A stretch of 64,000 bases of DNA, from the NCBI RefSeq assembly GCF_002214185.1, contig NZ_CP022161.1, forward strand, positions 7,447,486 to 7,511,485, read 5' to 3'. The stretch comes from Streptomyces capitiformicae. GTDB lineage: Bacteria; Actinomycetota; Actinomycetes; Streptomycetales; Streptomycetaceae. The position numbers and the translations under genes are program-made. The notes beneath the pieces are model-generated. The model was not told the DNA's origin. It worked only from the letters and a program-made list of their open reading frames with translations, and did no database searches. The stretch's first letter is position 1. Each line of letters starts with the position of its first letter. Below are positions 27,299 to 35,815 of the stretch, piece after piece.

Positions 27299-27943
27299 TC
27301 AGGCCCCCTTGGCCGCGGTGCGGACCAGGACGAGGCCGCCGTTCGGACCGGGAACCGCGCCCTTGATGAGCAGCAGACCCTTCTCCGCGTCAACGGCGTG
27401 GACGGTCAGGTTCTGGGTGGTGACCCGCTCGTTGCCCATGCGACCCGCCATGCGGAGGCCCTTGAACACACGGCCCGGGGTGGCGCAGCCACCGATGGAA
27501 CCGGGGGAGCGGTGCTTGCGCTGGGTACCGTGCCCGGCGCCGAGGCCACGGAAGTTGTGGCGCTTCATGACACCGGCGAAGCCCTTGCCCTTGCTCTTGC
27601 CGGTGACGTCGACCTTGACGCCGGCCTCGAACACCTCGGCGGTGATCTCCTGGCCGAGCGTGTACTCGGAGGCGTCCGCGGTGCGGATCTCGACGAGGTG
27701 GCGACGGGGGGTGACGTCGGCCTTGGCGAAGTGGCCCTTGAGGGGCTTGTTCACCTTGCGCGGGTCGATCTCGCCGAAGGCGATCTGGACCGACTCGTAG
27801 CCGTCGGCGTCGTTCGTACGGACCTGGGTGACGACGTTCGGGCCGGCCTTGACGACGGTGACCGGAACAACGCGGTTGTTCTCGTCCCACACCTGCGTCA
27901 TGCCGAGCTTCTCGCCCAGGATGCCCTTGATCTGCTTGGTCAT
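27299..27943 (-). CDS. rplC: 50S ribosomal protein L3
   Basis: 214 residues starting [20 protein letters not shown]. The long central loop that reaches the peptidyl transferase centre is present, with [19 protein letters not shown] and [20 protein letters not shown]. This loop carries pleuromutilin and anisomycin resistance changes elsewhere; none is obvious. It is the second gene of the S10 operon. Confidence 0.97.
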   Translation of the reverse strand: MTKQIKGILGEKLGMTQVWDENNRVVPVTVVKAGPNVVTQVRTNDADGYESVQIAFGEIDPRKVNKPLKGHFAKADVTPRRHLVEIRTADASEYTLGQEITAEVFEAGVKVDVTGKSKGKGFAGVMKRHNFRGLGAGHGTQRKHRSPGSIGGCATPGRVFKGLRMAGRMGNERVTTQNLTVHAVDAEKGLLLIKGAVPGPNGGLVLVRTAAKGA

Positions 27944-27960
27944 TCTCAGCTCACCGACCC

Positions 27961-28269
27961 TCAGAGCTTGATCTCGATGTCGACACCGGCCGGGAGGTCG
28001 AGTCGCATCAGAGAGTCAACGGTCTTGGGGGTGGGGTCGAGAATGTCGATCAGGCGCTTGTGCGTGCGCATCTCGAAGTGCTCGCGCGAGTCCTTGTACT
28101 TGTGCGGCGACTTGATGACGCAGTACACGTTCTTCTCAGTGGGCAGCGGCACCGGGCCCGCGACCGACGCACCAGTGCGGGTCACCGTCTCGACGATCTT
28201 CTTCGCCGAGGAGTCGATGACCTCGTGGTCGTAGGCCTTGAGCCGGATGCGGATCTTCTGTCCCGCCAT
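27961..28269 (-). CDS. rpsJ: 30S ribosomal protein S10
   Basis: 102 residues, [20 protein letters not shown] to [13 protein letters not shown]10 is part of the 30S head and doubles as NusE, which binds NusG and NusB in antitermination. The loop contains [20 protein letters not shown]. It heads the operon. About 66 bases upstream of the start lies a 25-base element also found before rpsL. Confidence 0.97.
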   Translation of the reverse strand: MAGQKIRIRLKAYDHEVIDSSAKKIVETVTRTGASVAGPVPLPTEKNVYCVIKSPHKYKDSREHFEMRTHKRLIDILDPTPKTVDSLMRLDLPAGVDIEIKL

Positions 28270-28801
28270 GGCTACTCAGTAGTCCTTTGTCTCGTTATAA
28301 CGCTCTGGAACCCGGTGTTCCTTCACCCGATCCTCCGACCCACGCGGTCGGGCGTGTCGTGCTGTCACTGACACAGATGCCCCTTGTTCGAACATCCCTG
28401 CCGGGAAGCACGGCCCTTCCGGAACCGCAAGCCGGGGACGAAAGGCCCACCGGGTGCCTGGTCAGCGCCGCACTGACACTTCCCGAAAGATTCCCGTACG
28501 TCCGCCCCAGCGCTGCCATCAGGCAGTTAGGGCGACGAGTACTGTGGGACTCGCTTCCGGTCCTCCCGGCGGGAGGCGCGCAGCATCAACACTCGACCGA
28601 GCAACCCCGCTAGTCTGCCATACGGCCCACCAGCTCCGCCAATCGAGCCGGAGAGATTACCCCGAGAGTGACAGAGGTCAAACCCTGCCCACACCGGGCG
28701 CCCCTTTCCCCCCTGCTCGGCCTCGCGTAATCCGCTCGCCCGCCGCCACCCCCGCTCCTACGCTGATCAGGTACGACGGCTGTCACGGGGGAACGTTCAT
28801 C
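28270..28801. promoter_or_regulatory. Divergent promoter region between the S10 operon and RNA-repair genes
   Basis: No gene is apparent in these 532 bases: frames across them are short or lack the coding base pattern. Leftward S10 transcription and rightward ligase transcription must both start here. The shared leader element at 28335-28359 lies on the S10 side, and a GGGGGA ribosome binding site precedes ATG 28802. I could not place -35 or -10 boxes with confidence. Confidence 0.6.
28335..28359 (-). promoter_or_regulatory. Leader element shared with rpsL (S10 operon copy)
   Basis: On the plus strand this reads CCGACCCACGCGGTCGGG followed by CGTGTCG. The rpsL copy at 43509-43533 differs at a single base of 25. 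CCGACC and GGTCGG can pair on the leftward RNA to make a six-base-pair hairpin with a short loop. It is 66 bases before the rpsJ start, so it lies in the untranslated leader or near the transcription start. Confidence 0.7.
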
Positions 28802-30469
28802 ATGCGTACGCACTATCCACGGACCCGGCATCTGCCCTGGTCCCCCGGCGCGACCGCCGATGACCTCCGGGTCACCGACCTGTCCGGGCTGCATGGCCGC
28901 GAGGTCGTGGTCACCGAGAAGCTCGACGGGGAGAACACCACGCTGTACGCCGACGGGCTGCATGCCCGGTCGCTGGATTCCGCGCATCATCCGTCGCGTA
29001 CCTGGGTCAAGGCGCTCCAGGCGCGGATCGGGCATGCGATACCGGAGGGCTGGCGGGTGTGCGGGGAGAACATGTTCGCCCGGCACTCGATCGCGTACGA
29101 GGACCTGGAGAGCTGGTTCTACGGCTTCTCCGTGTGGGACGGGGACGGGCGCTGCCTGGACTGGGACCGGACGGTCGCGTTTCTGCGCGGGCTCGGGGTT
29201 CCCGTGCCGCGTGTGCTGTGGCGGGGCGTGTTCGACGAGCGGGCGTTGCGGGCGTTGTCACTGCGGCTGGATCGGGTGCGGCAGGAGGGGTACGTCGTCC
29301 GCGTCGTGGGCGGGTTCGGCGCGGAGGAGTTCGGGGCGCGGGTGGCCAAGTGGGTGCGGGCCGGGCACGTACGGACGGACACGCACTGGATGCACGCGGC
29401 CGTCGTCGAGAACGGGCTCGGACCGCGGGCCGCGCTGTGGGCGGTGCGTTCGGGTGCGACCGGGGACGGGGCGGCGCTGGCGGAGGCCGTCGGGCTGCCC
29501 GGTGAGGGGGATCGGGAGGCCGTCGCCCACTTCGACGCGGCGGGGCCGACCGGGGACGACCGGCTCGTCGGCGTACTGGCCGCGCTGTTGCGGGGAGGCC
29601 GGAGGGCTCGGGTCGCGGCCCGGCTGGCCGGGGTCATCGGGATGCCGCTCGCCCGCCGGGTAGCCGACCTCGTCGGGCTGCACCCGGCGCTGCACCGGCC
29701 GTACCCGGACGAGGAGCGGCGGGCCGGACTGGTGCGGATGTCGTACGCCGTCGACCTCGGTCTGCTGCACGCGGTCGCCCGGGCCACGGCGGTGACGGAC
29801 GAGGCGCGCGAGCAGGTGGAGTGGTCCGCGCTGCACGCCGAGGACGTGCGGGGCCTGGACGAGGGGGCCTTGCGGGAAGCGTTCGCCGATCTGCCGGCCG
29901 ACGCGGCCGTCCGTTGCCGGGCCGAGGCACGGGAGGCGTGCGCGCGGGGGCGCGTCGGCGGTGTCGACGAGGCCGTCGCCGCGACCTGGCGGTGGCGGTC
30001 GGGCGATTTCCCGAGGCTGATCCAGACGGTCGGTCCGGCGGGCAGCGGCAAGAGCACCTTCGCCCGGGGGCTCGCGGGTGTGGACGCGTACGTCTCGTTG
30101 GACGATCTGCGCGAGGCGCGTGGCTCGCGTGCCGACCAGCGGGCCAACGCGGAGGTCCTGCGCGAAGGGCTCGACCTGCTGGGCGAGGCGCTGGCCACCG
30201 GTCGCACGGTGGTGTGGGACGCCACCTCCCTCAACAAGCAGCAGCGCTCGCTGGTGCACGCGGTCGCCCACCGCCGCGACGCCCTGATCACCCACGCCGT
30301 GGTCCTGGTGGACGAGGACGAGCTGATACGGCGCAACGCCCGCCGCGAGCACCCGGTGCCGCCCGACGTGCTCACCGCCCAGCTGCGCCGCTTCGGGCCG
30401 CCGTATCCGGGCGACGCGCATCGCACCTGGTACGTCGGGGCGAGCGGGACCATAGAGGAAGAGGTCTGA
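28802..30469 (+). CDS. RNA ligase fused to polynucleotide kinase
   Basis: A two-domain protein of 555 residues. Residues about 1-215 form an ATP-dependent RNA ligase: nucleotidyltransferase motif I TEKLDGEN with the lysine that is adenylylated, motif III GENMFARHS and WFYGFSVWD, motif IV EGYVVRV and motif V KWVRAGHVR. Residues about 215-400 are helical and unassigned. Residues about 405-555 form a P-loop kinase with Walker A GPAGSGKST near residue 411, LDDLREARGSR and WDATSLNKQQRSLVHAVAHR, like the T4-type 5'-hydroxyl kinase. A GGGGGA ribosome binding site precedes ATG 28802. The next gene starts six bases after the stop. The predicted role is sealing of broken RNA after end healing; substrate unknown. 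Confidence 0.85.
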   Translation: MRTHYPRTRHLPWSPGATADDLRVTDLSGLHGREVVVTEKLDGENTTLYADGLHARSLDSAHHPSRTWVKALQARIGHAIPEGWRVCGENMFARHSIAYEDLESWFYGFSVWDGDGRCLDWDRTVAFLRGLGVPVPRVLWRGVFDERALRALSLRLDRVRQEGYVVRVVGGFGAEEFGARVAKWVRAGHVRTDTHWMHAAVVENGLGPRAALWAVRSGATGDGAALAEAVGLPGEGDREAVAHFDAAGPTGDDRLVGVLAALLRGGRRARVAARLAGVIGMPLARRVADLVGLHPALHRPYPDEERRAGLVRMSYAVDLGLLHAVARATAVTDEAREQVEWSALHAEDVRGLDEGALREAFADLPADAAVRCRAEAREACARGRVGGVDEAVAATWRWRSGDFPRLIQTVGPAGSGKSTFARGLAGVDAYVSLDDLREARGSRADQRANAEVLREGLDLLGEALATGRTVVWDATSLNKQQRSLVHAVAHRRDALITHAVVLVDEDELIRRNARREHPVPPDVLTAQLRRFGPPYPGDAHRTWYVGASGTIEEEV

Positions 30470-30475
30470 GGAACG

Positions 30476-33316
30476 GTGCGTACGAGCGAGGAGATCTACC
30501 ACCGGGTGCGCTGGGACGCGCGCTTCGACCCGGCCCGTTTCGTGCTGGGTGTGCTGCAGCGCAACGCCGCGCCCAAGCGGGTGCCGCTGCCCGCGTTCGT
30601 GCCGGGCGGCGAGATCCCGTGGCACCGGGTGCTGTTCTTCGAGGCGGACGGCGAGGTGGTGTGGGACCGGGCCACGGGCGTGGACCGGATCGACGCGACG
30701 GAGGCGGGCCGCGTACAGGAGGCCCGGCTGCTTCGCGCGCCGTTCTTCACGGCTCGTACGCCGTACGCGTGGGGCGGGGAGGCCTGGATGCCCTCGGCTC
30801 GTGCGCCGCGCGGGGCGGCGCCCGGCTCCGGCGGTGCCGGTTCCGGCTGTGTGCGGGTGCTGACCTGGAACACCCTCTGGGACCGTTACGACGCCGACCG
30901 CATCGACAGCGCCCAGCGCAGGCCGCTGCTGCTGCGGGCCCTGCGGGACGCCGACGTGGACGTGATCGCGTTGCAGGAGGTCGAGGCGGAACTCCTGGTC
31001 ATGCTGTTGCGCGAGCCCTGGGTGCGGGCGGGCTGGACGCTGGCCACGGACCCTCGGGCGCGGGACGTGGACGAGTGCGGTCTGCTGCTGCTGAGCCGGC
31101 TGCCGGTCCGCGAGGCCGCGTTCCACGAGCTGGGGCCGCACAAGGCGGTGACCGCGGTGGTCGTGGAGACGGGAGTACGGCCCCTCGTGGTCGCGGCGAC
31201 CCACCTGAGCAGCGACCACTCCGAGAACGGCGCCGGTCGACGCGATGCGGAACTCGCCCGTGTCGCCGAGGGGTTGGCCGGCCTGGACGCGGAAGTGATC
31301 CTGCTGGGCGACTTCAACGACGGCGGCGACACCCCCCAGTTGACGCTCGGCATGCGGGACGCGTGGAGCGAGACGCACGGCCCGGACGACACGACGCCGA
31401 CCTTCGATCCGGGCGCCAACCCGCTGGCCGCGGTCTCGTCCCTGACGGGGCGGGCGTCGAGGCTGGACCGGGTGCTGGTGCGCGGGGAGGAGCTGCGGGT
31501 ACGGCGGGCCGACCTGTACGGGGAGGTGCCGACGGCTGAAGGGCTGTACATCTCTGATCACTACGGAGTGCGGGCGGAGGTGGCTCTGGAAGGCCCGGGG
31601 GTCGACGGGCGGGAAGCTGCCGTCCTCGACGGACTCGATCGTCTCGACGTACGCCCGACGCCCCGTACGGCACTGGCGTGGCTCCCTCCCGAGGAGCTGT
31701 GGCCTCCGCTGCAGGACATCCGCCGGGTCCACGACCCGCAGATCCACCGCTGGCCCCCACATGTGAACGTGCTCTTCGGCTTCGTACCGGAACACACCTT
31801 CGAACAGGCGGCATCCGTCTTCGCGACGGCCACGACGGCCCCCTTCGACGCCCGGTTGGAGGGCGTGAACTGGTTCGGCCATCGGGACGACGCGACGGTC
31901 TGGCTCGACCCGGCGGCCGGCGGTGAGGAGCCATGGGCCGAACTGCACCGCATGCTGCTGCACGCCTTCCCTCGCTGCCGGGGCCGCCACGAGGGGTTCA
32001 CCCCCCATTTGAGCCTGGGCCGGACCACCGACCCGAACACCCTGGCCGCCACCTGCGAGGCCCGGCTCACCCCCATGCGGGTCAGGATCGGCGAGCTGGC
32101 GCTGCTGTCGCGGCGCGGGGACGAGCCGATGCGGGTGCGGGGGACGGTGACGCTGGGGACGGGCGAGGTGCGGTGGAGGGAGGAGACCGCAGCGCGGTAC
32201 GAGGGCGGGTTCGAGGTCGCAGATGACGACGGCGATGGGGCCGCCGACCGGATCACGCGCCGTATCGCTGCCGCGTTCCCCGACGGTGTCGTGCACGTCG
32301 TCGGCTCCCGGCGCATGGGCTGCGCACTGCCGGGTGCGGACCTGGACCTGGTGGCGGCGCTCCCCGGCACGGTCGAACTCGCCGCCGTACAGACCGAGTT
32401 GGCCAAGGCCCTCCCAGAGGCGACCGACGTACGGGAGGTGGTCGGGGCGCGCGTACCCGGCCTGCGGTTGTGGCTGGACGGGCTGGACGTGGACGTGGTC
32501 GTCGTGGCCACCGGATCGATGGACCCCGCCGAGGCGGTGAACCGCCGGGCCGAACTGGGCGAGGCGGCGGCGATCGCGCTCAGCGCGGTGAGCGACGCCG
32601 ACGCGGTGCTCGCGGCGGCGGGCGCCCATGGCCCGGCCTTCACCCGGCTGGCCAGGCAGGTCAAGGCCTGGGCGAGGGCGCGCGGCCTGGATTCGGCGCC
32701 GTTCGGTGGGCTGCCGGGCCTGGCCTGGTCCGTACTGGCGGCCCGCACGGCGAGCGAGGCGGGCAGTCTGCCGCCGACCGATCTGCTACGGCACTTCTTC
32801 GCGACGTGGGCGGCGTGGGACTGGCGCGCCCCGGTGACACCCACGGGCGAACCGCCCCGGGATCTCCCCCTCACCATCACGACCCCGTCCGCCCCGGTAC
32901 GCCCGTGCACGGACCAGGTGACGCCGGGCATGCGCGATCTGGTCACCCAAGAGCTTTTCCGCGCCTGGGAGTTGCTGGAAGAGAAGGACACGTCCCCCTG
33001 GACCGAACTCCTCGCCCCTCCCCCGCTCCACCGCCGTCACGCCGCCTGGGCGATCGTGACGGTGGGCGGGGGCGCGGACGAGGGCCGGGTACGGGGCAGG
33101 ATGCGGGCCTTGATCACCGACCTCGCGGAGTCGGCACCCGACTGCCACGCCTGGCCCCGCCCCTTCACCACGGCCCCCGCCCGCTACGCCATCGGCCTGG
33201 GCGCCACCCCACCGGCCGCCGACGCCCTGAAGGCCGTGGCGGAACGCCGGCTACGCGGCCTGGCGGGCGTCACGTTGACGTGGGCGGAGGGGGGCGAGGT
33301 CCCGACCCTGTACTGA
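30476..33316 (+). CDS. Multidomain RNA-repair protein: DUF504, EEP, 2H phosphoesterase, nucleotidyltransferase
   Basis: 946 residues from GTG 30476. Order: (1) about 1-75, DUF504/MJ1316 RNA-end recognition domain (EEIYHRVRWDARFDPARF, IPWHRVLFFE); (2) about 125-365, endonuclease/exonuclease/phosphatase domain (VLTWNTLWDRYD, IALQEVEAEL, ILLGDFNDGG, ISDHYGVRAE); (3) about 395-560, 2H phosphodiesterase with PHVNVLFG near 428 and PHLSLGR near 510; (4) about 585-800, pol beta-type nucleotidyltransferase with GSRRMGCALPGADLDLV near 608 and a later acidic strand LDVDVVVVA, followed by a poly(A)-polymerase-like helical part; (5) an unassigned end. Together with the ligase-kinase upstream, these activities could heal 2',3'-cyclic phosphate ends, trim, add nucleotides and re-ligate. 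Single-domain assignments are good; the combined pathway is inferred. Confidence 0.82.
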   Translation: MRTSEEIYHRVRWDARFDPARFVLGVLQRNAAPKRVPLPAFVPGGEIPWHRVLFFEADGEVVWDRATGVDRIDATEAGRVQEARLLRAPFFTARTPYAWGGEAWMPSARAPRGAAPGSGGAGSGCVRVLTWNTLWDRYDADRIDSAQRRPLLLRALRDADVDVIALQEVEAELLVMLLREPWVRAGWTLATDPRARDVDECGLLLLSRLPVREAAFHELGPHKAVTAVVVETGVRPLVVAATHLSSDHSENGAGRRDAELARVAEGLAGLDAEVILLGDFNDGGDTPQLTLGMRDAWSETHGPDDTTPTFDPGANPLAAVSSLTGRASRLDRVLVRGEELRVRRADLYGEVPTAEGLYISDHYGVRAEVALEGPGVDGREAAVLDGLDRLDVRPTPRTALAWLPPEELWPPLQDIRRVHDPQIHRWPPHVNVLFGFVPEHTFEQAASVFATATTAPFDARLEGVNWFGHRDDATVWLDPAAGGEEPWAELHRMLLHAFPRCRGRHEGFTPHLSLGRTTDPNTLAATCEARLTPMRVRIGELALLSRRGDEPMRVRGTVTLGTGEVRWREETAARYEGGFEVADDDGDGAADRITRRIAAAFPDGVVHVVGSRRMGCALPGADLDLVAALPGTVELAAVQTELAKALPEATDVREVVGARVPGLRLWLDGLDVDVVVVATGSMDPAEAVNRRAELGEAAAIALSAVSDADAVLAAAGAHGPAFTRLARQVKAWARARGLDSAPFGGLPGLAWSVLAARTASEAGSLPPTDLLRHFFATWAAWDWRAPVTPTGEPPRDLPLTITTPSAPVRPCTDQVTPGMRDLVTQELFRAWELLEEKDTSPWTELLAPPPLHRRHAAWAIVTVGGGADEGRVRGRMRALITDLAESAPDCHAWPRPFTTAPARYAIGLGATPPAADALKAVAERRLRGLAGVTLTWAEGGEVPTLY

Positions 33317-33328
33317 GTCAGCCGTAGG

Positions 33329-34156
33329 TCAGAGCACGTCGACGTAGTCCGCCGCGCTGGTCGCCCTGCCGGTCGTCGAGTTGCCGTAGTACACCCAGCG
33401 GTAGGAACCGTCGGTGGAGGCGGTGACGGTCGTCTTGAGGCCGCCGGTGCTGCTGGTGGTGACCTTCTTGACCGTCGTGAAGGTGTCGGTGCCCTTGGCG
33501 CGGAACTGGAGGCTGACCGTGCGGCCGCCGTAGGCGTCGTACGTCTTGGTGCTCCAGTTCGCCCGGGTCAGCTTGCCCGTGACGGTGATCGTCCTGCCCT
33601 TGGCGACCGGCTCCGGCGAGGCGTTGACGGTGGCCTTGGCCGCGCGCTTGAGCTGGGCGGTCTTGGACCGTGTCTCGAGTTCCTCGGTCTTCAGACCGCC
33701 GTCGGCCTTCCACAGCCGCAGCGAGACGCCGACCTTCCACGTCGTGGCGTCACTGTTGGAGTCGACGTGCTCCTGGCTCGGGTGCGGGTCGATGTAGAGG
33801 TTTCCCTCGCAGCGAGCGTGCTTGGAGTCGATCTCGTAGCAGGTGTAGCTGCCCGGTTGGATGAAGTTCTCTCCGGTGTCGGCCGCCGTCGTGATGGTGC
33901 CGCGGTAGAGGAAGGGGTACGCGTCGTAGCGGGACGGGTCAGCGGTGCTGTACCCGGTCGGAAGAGCGATGTTGAAGGAGATGGGCGGCTCCACCACCTG
34001 CGACGTGCCGACCACGATCGGCTTGCCCTTGTTGATGACGATGTCCGACACAGTGATACCGGTGTCCGCCGCGTTGGCCGCCGGGGCGTTCAGCACCGAA
34101 AGGGCCAACGCCCCCACGAGCGCCGCCACGGACACGGTTCGTCTGCCAGCGTTCAT
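33329..34156 (-). CDS. Secreted protein of unknown function
   Basis: 275 residues with a clear Sec signal peptide: MNAGRRTVSVAALVGALALS then NAPAANA|ADTG, cleaved near residue 29. The mature part has about 55 residues ahead of a cysteine pair (SYTCYE, HARCEG), then a C-terminal region with the pattern KGRTITVTGKLTRANWSTKT that resembles immunoglobulin-like bacterial surface repeats. I recognise no enzyme motif. It converges with the RNA-repair gene, leaving a 12-base gap, so the two share a terminator region. Confidence 0.7.
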   Translation of the reverse strand: MNAGRRTVSVAALVGALALSVLNAPAANAADTGITVSDIVINKGKPIVVGTSQVVEPPISFNIALPTGYSTADPSRYDAYPFLYRGTITTAADTGENFIQPGSYTCYEIDSKHARCEGNLYIDPHPSQEHVDSNSDATTWKVGVSLRLWKADGGLKTEELETRSKTAQLKRAAKATVNASPEPVAKGRTITVTGKLTRANWSTKTYDAYGGRTVSLQFRAKGTDTFTTVKKVTTSSTGGLKTTVTASTDGSYRWVYYGNSTTGRATSAADYVDVL

Positions 34157-34472
34157 TCACACCTCGCGCATAGGTTGCGGGATACGAAACGCCGCAGCCT
34201 AACAATGGCGTGATCACCTCACGCACGCGAGGCGTACGAGACGAAGTGGGCCCAGGTGGCGGGGGTGAAGGTGAGGCGAGGTGACTCCCGCGAGGGGAGA
34301 GCCCGCGCACGGATGGTTCCCTACCGCGGCTCAGGGACTCGGAGCTGCCTCGGATCGGACACCGGTCGGCAGCTGAACGCACCGTCGGAGCGCCCCACGG
34401 CCGTGACGTCGCGCAACCCGCCCACCCCCAGCAGACGTTCGAGCTGCTGCCGCCACACCATGGTGCCGCCGG
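34157..34472. other. Gene-free stretch upstream of the secreted protein
   Basis: No gene is supported here. Position 34157 onward should hold the leftward promoter of the secreted protein. The right part is low-complexity, with the repeated unit GGGCCGAG leading into the next entry. Confidence 0.4.
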
Positions 34473-34655
34473 GCCGAGGGCCGGGCCGAGGGCCGGACCG
34501 AGGACATCCTGCGGCTTTTGGACCGTCGCGGCATCGACGTCTCCAACGACGCTCGCGAGCGCGTCACCTCATGCGATGACCTGGAGACACTGAGTCGCTG
34601 GTTCGATCGGGCCATTACGGCCACCTCCACAGCGGAACTCCTCGCCGAGGAGTGA
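34473..34655 (+). pseudogene. C-terminal fragment of a Streptomyces Rpn/DUF4351-like hypothetical protein
   Basis: A rightward frame reads AEGRAEGRTEDILRLLDRRG, then DDLETLSRWFDRAITA and ends ELLAEE. The EGRAEGR repeat followed by an ILRLLDRRGI helix is the familiar C-terminal end of long Streptomyces proteins related to Rpn family transposase-like nucleases. The N-terminal part (over 200 residues) is missing and no start codon fits. It is a relic of a former insertion. The frame upstream quickly loses similarity. Confidence 0.5.
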
Positions 34656-34663
34656 GCCACGCC

Positions 34664-34693
34664 GGGAGGGGCGAGCGACAGCCAGCCCCTCCC
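34664..34693 (-). terminator. Terminator after the GH10 xylanase gene
   Basis: GGGAGGGGC pairs with GCCCCTCCC around a 12-base loop, 20 bases beyond the xylanase stop. There is no U-tract, as is often the case in Streptomyces. Confidence 0.5.
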
Positions 34694-34712
34694 CGCCCTG
34701 CCGCCGTCGGCC

Positions 34713-35780
34713 TCACCGCCCCGCCGCCAACCCCTCCCGCAGCTCCCCATACGCCGGCTTCCGCCCGTACTCCTCGTCCATCGGCGTAGCCGCGCCCTGC
34801 CCTTCGAAGACACCCGGCACCCACGAGTACTTGTCCGTGTACCCCCACACCGTGAAGGACTTGCAGCTGCGGGCTCCCAGGCACGCGTCCAGCAGCCGTC
34901 GGAAGTACGACGCCTGGGTGGCCGACTTCTCCTCGTCCACCGGCAGGATCATCCGCACGTCGACCTCGGTGAACGCGGTCTGCATGCCCAGCGCCTCGAA
35001 GCGGGCGAGGTTCTCGGCGACCTGCCCCGGGAAGCCGTACTGGATCGCCAGGTGGCCCTGGATGCCGAAGCCCTGCACGGGGACGCCCACGGCCTTCAAC
35101 TCCTTCACCAGTTCGTAGTACGCCGTGGACTTCGCGTTGACGCCCTCGACGTTGTAGTCGTTGAGGAAGAGCTTGGCCTTGGGGTCGGCGGCGTGGGCCC
35201 AGCGGAAGGCGTCGGCTATGTAGGAGGGACCGAGCTGTTGCAGCCAGATCGAGTTCCGCAGGCTGCCGTCCTCCTCGAAGACCTCGTTCACCACGTCCCA
35301 CTGCTGGATCCTGCCCTTGTACCGCTTCACCTCGGTGGTGATGTGGTTCCGCAGGATGCCGCGCAGTTCCGTCGCATCGATCGAGCCGTCCGCCACACCT
35401 GTCGTCAGCCAGCCCGGCAGCTGGCTGTGCCAGACCAGGGTGTGGCCCCGGACCACCTGTCCGTGCGCGTGGGCGTAGCGAACCAGGTCGTCGGCCGGTT
35501 TCCAGTCGTAGACCCCGCGCTGCGGCTCCACCGACTCCCACTTCATGACGTTTTCGGCGGTCACGGAGTTGAACTCGCGGGCCGTCGTTCTGCGGTACGT
35601 CCTGTCGTCCGCGAGCGCCGCCATGTCGACGGCCGTGCCGATACGTACGCCGGCCCGTTCGGCGAGCGCCCTCAACGACGGGTTGTGCGCCGAAGCCGGC
35701 TGCACAGCCACACCCGTGGCCAGGAGCGCACCGCTCAGCAAAGTAAGCATGGGCATGCGGAAGCGGTTCGAGTGCTTCAT
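34713..35780 (-). CDS. Secreted endo-1,4-beta-xylanase, GH10
   Basis: 355 residues. The signal peptide is MKHSNRFRMPMLTLLSGALL to about residue 31 (QPASAHN). A GH10 barrel follows: TAENVMKWESVEPQRGVYDW, HTLVWHSQLPGWL, the acid/base glutamate in WDVVNEVFEE and the nucleophile glutamate in MQTAFTEVDVR, with the conserved WGYTDKYSW. No carbohydrate-binding module is attached. The ATG 35780 lies 35 bases after the GH115 stop, so the two form an operon. It cuts xylan chains; the neighbour removes glucuronic acid side groups. Confidence 0.93.
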   Translation of the reverse strand: MKHSNRFRMPMLTLLSGALLATGVAVQPASAHNPSLRALAERAGVRIGTAVDMAALADDRTYRRTTAREFNSVTAENVMKWESVEPQRGVYDWKPADDLVRYAHAHGQVVRGHTLVWHSQLPGWLTTGVADGSIDATELRGILRNHITTEVKRYKGRIQQWDVVNEVFEEDGSLRNSIWLQQLGPSYIADAFRWAHAADPKAKLFLNDYNVEGVNAKSTAYYELVKELKAVGVPVQGFGIQGHLAIQYGFPGQVAENLARFEALGMQTAFTEVDVRMILPVDEEKSATQASYFRRLLDACLGARSCKSFTVWGYTDKYSWVPGVFEGQGAATPMDEEYGRKPAYGELREGLAAGR

Positions 35781-35815
35781 GTGCGGGTCCCTTCTCAGTT
35801 CTCGGCAGTCAGCGA

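Noticed and set aside
29258..32629. 1123-codon open frame on the minus strand opposite the RNA-repair genes
   Set aside because: It is antisense to two genes with clear motifs. Long antisense frames are expected in very GC-rich genes, and its product is low-complexity.
34615..35541. 308-codon minus-strand frame beside the xylanase
   Set aside because: It overlaps the GH10 gene in another frame and its sequence is Gly/Arg-rich filler without motifs.
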